In this document: positions 5,041-7,390 of the stretch, piece by piece
Position numbering within the stretch: the first letter of the stretch is position 1
How the letters are laid out: every line of letters starts with the position of its first letter
From: JANLQX01 sp043775075
Lineage (GTDB): Bacteria > Actinomycetota > Acidimicrobiia > Acidimicrobiales > JANYDT01
Direction: 5' to 3'
NCBI GenBank assembly: GCA_043775075.1
Contig: JAYVSS010000287.1
Location: 1 to 7,390, forward strand
DNA: 7,390 nt
Translations under genes and position numbers: made by a program
The notes under the pieces: generated by a model
What the model was told of the DNA's origin: nothing
What the model saw: the letters and a program-made list of their open reading frames with translations, nothing else
Database searches by the model: none

Positions 5041-6069
5041 TACGTTCACATACTTATTTGCCGATTGCACTTCGCTCGCGAATTCTGCAAGCACCCGGGC
5101 GAAGTCATCTCGACATTCGAGCATCGGCAGGTGCCCTACCCCGGGGAAGGTGTGCAGGCGGGAGTTGGGGAGCAGGCGCACCAGATCGTTGGCCTGCGAC
5201 GGTGGAGTGAGTGGATCCTTCGAGCCAACCATGACCAGTGCCGGCGTGTCGACAAGCCGAAGCCCGATGCGCACATCGTGGCTGAGCAAAGGCAGGATCG
5301 ACTGGGTGATCGCCGATGGCGACATGGCGTCGAACATCAGCCGGGTTTGCTCCACGGCAACTGGATCAGGCCGCTCACCGAAGCTGGTCCGCGCCGCGAT
5401 GTAAGCGATGTCACCGTCCGGAATCTGCGCGATTTTTCCCGCGAGGTCCGGGTTCCGCCCACCGAATGCCGCAAGCGACCGACGAAGGAGTTTCGGCAAC
5501 TCGTTGCCCACGTTGAACGCCGCTGTGTCGCAGAACACCACACCCGCCACCCGCTCGGTACGGACCACGGCTTCGTCGACGCAGAACCGTCCGAGGGCCA
5601 TGCCGCCCATCGAATGACCGAGCACGACGGCGTGGTGAAGATCGAGTTGTGTGAGCAGAGTGGCGACGTCGCGCCCAAGCACACCGAGGCCGTAGCCGTC
5701 GCGACCCGGACGGCTGCGGCCGTGACCGCGCCAATCCAGGGCAATAACTCGGAAGGCCGGCCCTAGGTCGACGAGTGCGTGGTTAAACAGCGCGGCGGCC
5801 AAAGTGACCCCATGGAGCAACACAATCGGCGGAGCTTCAGCGCGTCCATAGTCAACCGCATGCAACTGCCCGCCATCGTGAGAGGCGAAGAGGTGATGCC
5901 GAGTGCCGATGGGCTCGGCCAGTTCATCCATGGCTTGCATCATGCGCAGGCGGTCAGTACCCGTGCGGCGGCGATCGGAGGCCGCAAACCATTTGACGGC
6001 GCCGTAGCCCGCGCCGACAAGTGCGCTTAGTATCCCGGCCGAGACGAGTGCGGTGCGACGATCAGCCAC
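5029..6069 (-). CDS. Membrane-anchored alpha/beta hydrolase of the alr-tsaE cluster
   Basis: About 346 residues. An N-terminal hydrophobic stretch (7-24, ALVSAGILSALVGAGYGAV) after a short Arg-containing lead suggests a membrane anchor, followed by an alpha/beta-hydrolase fold: oxyanion-loop strand IVLLHGVT (82-89), DWRGHGRS (112-119), nucleophile elbow GHSMGG (Ser153), acid in VGSKDPLTPP (Asp285) and histidine in GVGHLPMLE (His313). The triad is complete, so an active esterase, lipase or peptidase is expected; the substrate is unknown. Hydrolases of this sort sit between alr and tsaE in Streptomyces and relatives. The open frame reaches 6276, but that part is alr read in another frame; I choose GTG 6069 (8 bp overlap with the alr stop), with GTG 6075 as near alternative. 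The 3' end overlaps the convergent isomerase gene by 12 bp. No terminator is visible. Confidence 0.88.
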   Translation of the reverse strand: MADRRTALVSAGILSALVGAGYGAVKWFAASDRRRTGTDRLRMMQAMDELAEPIGTRHHLFASHDGGQLHAVDYGRAEAPPIVLLHGVTLAAALFNHALVDLGPAFRVIALDWRGHGRSRPGRDGYGLGVLGRDVATLLTQLDLHHAVVLGHSMGGMALGRFCVDEAVVRTERVAGVVFCDTAAFNVGNELPKLLRRSLAAFGGRNPDLAGKIAQIPDGDIAYIAARTSFGERPDPVAVEQTRLMFDAMSPSAITQSILPLLSHDVRIGLRLVDTPALVMVGSKDPLTPPSQANDLVRLLPNSRLHTFPGVGHLPMLECRDDFARVLAEFASEVQSANKYVNVLRQ

Positions 6070-7249
6070 GGCCACGACCGACGTGGTCCCGTACCGTGTC
6101 GACGAAGCGCCGCGGAACTCGCTTGGAGATTCCACAGGTGATCTCGTAGGCAATCGTGTCAAGGCGCCGAGCCCAGTCCCAGGGTGTAATCGTTTCGTCT
6201 CCCTGCGCCCCGAGGAGGACGACCTCGTCGCCCCGCTCAATCTGCGCACCGGGACCGTCGATGGGGCCGCAATCAACCACTATCTGGTCCATCGTGACGC
6301 GACCGGCGATGGCGAAGCGTTGTCCGCCGATCAGCACCTCACCGCCAACCGACGACAGACGCCGGGGAAGGCCATCGGCATAACCGATCGGGACAGTGGC
6401 GACGACCGATTCGGTCGGGAGTTCGTAGGTCAATCCATAGGAGATGCGCGCTCCCGCGGGTAGACGCTTCACATGACTTACTCGGCTCACGAGGTGCAAC
6501 GGGGCATGCAGTTCGACTCCGAAAGTGTCCGCCACACATCCAGGATCGGGGTCGTTGCCGTAGAGCGAAATGCCGACTCGAACCATGTCGTATCGGGCGC
6601 GCGGATGGGCGAGGGCGCCGGCCGAGTTCGAGGCGTGGCAAATGCCGGGATCGATCCCGGCGGCGACCAGCGTGGCGAGTACATCGTCGAACGTTTCCAA
6701 CTGATCGTACGTATACGGATGATTCGGATTGTCCCAGTCCACGACGTCCGCCACAGCAAGGTGTGTGTACGTACCTTCGAGGCGCAACACCGATGATGCG
6801 TCGATGGCCTGGGCCAGCGCCAGAGCCTCGGCAGGGAGGGCACCCACGCGGTGCATGCCGGTATCTATCTTGAGGTGAACCGCAGTGTCGGGCTTGGCCG
6901 CCGCGGCATGGAGCGCGCCAATGCGGTCGAACGAGTACACGGTTGGGGTGAGATCGTGTTCGAGGACGACCACCTCGGCGCCCGCGGGAAACTCGGAGAG
7001 GAGCAAGATCGGCGCATCGATGTCTGCTTGGCGAAGCTCGATCCCTTCCTCAACGAGGGCCACGGCGAGCATCGCCGCGCCGGCGTCAATAGCGGCGCGA
7101 GCACACTCCACCGCGCCGTGTCCGTAGCCATCGGCTTTGACGACCGCACACACCCGCGCCGGGGCCACGTGCTCAACAAAGGCGCCGACGTTGTGGCGGA
7201 TCGCGTCGATGTCGATCCAGGCAGTTGTGGGCCGCAACTGCTCAGTCAT
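6062..7249 (-). CDS. alr: Alanine racemase
   Basis: A 395-residue, full-length fold-type III PLP enzyme converting L-alanine to D-alanine for peptidoglycan. The PLP lysine lies in VVKADGYGHGA (Lys38), the carboxylate/PLP-side arginine region is KIDTGMHRVG (Arg134), then CHASNSAGAL (204-213), VRVGISLYG (223-231), the second catalytic base Tyr271 in ARISYGLTYELP (267-278), VPIGYADGLPR (286-296) and GRVTMDQIVVD (316-326). All key residues are present. ATG 7249 is the only standard start: upstream in this frame no ATG, GTG or TTG occurs before an in-frame TGA. No Shine-Dalgarno is evident. Instead the start overlaps, as ATGA, the stop of a 19-codon mini-ORF lying in a tandem repeat that copies the first seven alr codons, so initiation may be coupled to it. 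Its stop overlaps the hydrolase start. Confidence 0.97.
   Translation of the reverse strand: MTEQLRPTTAWIDIDAIRHNVGAFVEHVAPARVCAVVKADGYGHGAVECARAAIDAGAAMLAVALVEEGIELRQADIDAPILLLSEFPAGAEVVVLEHDLTPTVYSFDRIGALHAAAAKPDTAVHLKIDTGMHRVGALPAEALALAQAIDASSVLRLEGTYTHLAVADVVDWDNPNHPYTYDQLETFDDVLATLVAAGIDPGICHASNSAGALAHPRARYDMVRVGISLYGNDPDPGCVADTFGVELHAPLHLVSRVSHVKRLPAGARISYGLTYELPTESVVATVPIGYADGLPRRLSSVGGEVLIGGQRFAIAGRVTMDQIVVDCGPIDGPGAQIERGDEVVLLGAQGDETITPWDWARRLDTIAYEITCGISKRVPRRFVDTVRDHVGRGRG
7221..7241. repeat. 7-bp inverted repeat in the alr start region
   Basis: GCAGTTG (7221-7227) and CAACTGC (7235-7241) form a perfect inverted repeat with a 7-nt loop, covering roughly alr codons 3-10. In alr mRNA this could fold just downstream of the start codon. 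The junction where the alr sequence departs from the tandem repeat falls inside the loop, so the upstream repeat copies keep only one arm. Confidence 0.5.
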
Positions 7250-7305
7250 CGGACACTCATAGAACTCAGGGCAACGATCGGGCAGGGCCGGAACTGCTCA
7301 GTCAT
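7246..7305 (-). CDS. Mini-ORF immediately upstream of alr (repeat-borne)
   Basis: ATG 7305 to TGA encodes 19 residues, MTEQFRPCPIVALSSMSVR. The first seven codons equal those of alr except that Phe replaces Leu at codon 5, through the single repeat variant at 7291. Its TGA overlaps the alr ATG as ATGA, the arrangement used for translational coupling. It could be a leader peptide or upstream ORF tuning alr, or merely a by-product of duplication. No Shine-Dalgarno is visible and no family is recognisable. Expression is unproven. Confidence 0.25.
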   Translation of the reverse strand: MTEQFRPCPIVALSSMSVR

Positions 7306-7361
7306 CGGACACTCATAGAACTCAGGGCAACGATCGGGCAGGGCCGCAACTGCTCAGTCAT
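7302..7361 (-). CDS. Second repeat-borne mini-ORF upstream of alr
   Basis: ATG 7361 to TGA encodes MTEQLRPCPIVALSSMSVR, whose first seven residues are identical to the Alr N-terminus. Its stop overlaps the start of the next mini-ORF as ATGA, so the repeat makes a head-to-tail chain of overlapping small ORFs leading into alr. A further copy would begin beyond the window edge. Same caveats as its neighbour: no visible ribosome binding site, no known family, and possibly an assembly artefact. Confidence 0.22.
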   Translation of the reverse strand: MTEQLRPCPIVALSSMSVR

Positions 7362-7390
7362 CGGACACTCATAGAACTCAGGGCAACGAT

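Larger units (their letters stand above)
7229..7390. repeat. 56-bp tandem repeat over the alr translation start
   Basis: Nearly three copies are visible with an exact 56-bp period: 7231-7286, 7287-7342 and a partial 7343-7390 cut by the window edge; similarity begins about 7229. The copies are identical except at 7291, where G replaces C. The alr-proximal copy contains the alr ATG and first seven codons, so the others are duplicates of that initiation region placed upstream. Because 56 is not a multiple of three, each copy shifts frame, yet each upstream copy contains an ATG-to-TGA mini-ORF of 60 nt. Near-identity indicates recent expansion, or an assembly artefact at a contig end. Confidence 0.93.

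Noticed and set aside
6076..6276. N-terminal extension of the hydrolase to 415 codons
   Set aside because: The extra part is out-of-frame alr sequence, Ser/Arg-rich and without fold; GTG starts at 6075 or 6069 fit the overlap pattern.
7229..7390. CRISPR array or attachment site
   Set aside because: Units are directly abutting with no spacers, duplicate coding sequence of alr, and no cas or integrase gene is present.

Overview
This window reads as a chromosomal segment of a high-GC actinobacterium (GC looks like about 60% by eye). Supporting signs are the frequent GTG starts, the many 4-8 bp gene overlaps, the DUF664/DinB gene, and the gene set alr - alpha/beta hydrolase - tsaE - tsaB - rimI - tsaD, an order I associate with Actinomycetota. 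An Acidimicrobiia-like lineage would fit, but that is a guess; no rRNA or other phylogenetic marker is present.

Layout. Positions 1-1919 (minus strand) hold four tightly overlapping genes, transcribed tsaE > tsaB > rimI > tsaD, with tsaD cut by the left window edge. TsaE, TsaB and TsaD make the N6-threonylcarbamoyl group of tRNA t6A37. RimI is a GNAT acetyltransferase normally encoded beside them. Positions 1920-2081 are a divergent intergenic region with a direct repeat resembling a Streptomyces PHO box and a possible leaderless promoter. Positions 2082-5040 (plus strand) hold three genes that overlap by GTGA at each junction: a multi-spanning PAP2 membrane protein of the inositol-phosphoceramide-synthase-like (AUR1-like) type, a DUF664/DinB protein, and an AGE-family aldose-ketose isomerase related to YihS or mannose isomerase. 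Positions 5029-7249 (minus strand) hold alanine racemase (alr) followed by a membrane-anchored alpha/beta hydrolase, with overlapping ends.

The plus-strand trio therefore appears to sit inside what is elsewhere a continuous co-directional alr-hydrolase-tsaEB-rimI-tsaD cluster, splitting it in two. No transposase, integrase or tRNA is present at either junction. The trio overlaps the hydrolase gene tail to tail by 12 bp.

The right edge (7229-7390) is a 56-bp tandem repeat covering the alr translation start. Each visible full copy upstream of alr carries a 19-codon mini-ORF that begins with the same seven or nearly the same seven codons as alr and ends in an ATGA overlap with the next start. 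This is the most unusual structure in the window, but it lies at the sequence end, so an assembly artefact must be considered.

Together the genes serve tRNA modification, cell-wall D-alanine supply, and an uncharacterised lipid/sugar-related operon. I see no RNA genes, CRISPR array, insertion sequence or clear rho-independent terminator. No stretch over 300 bases lacks a gene.
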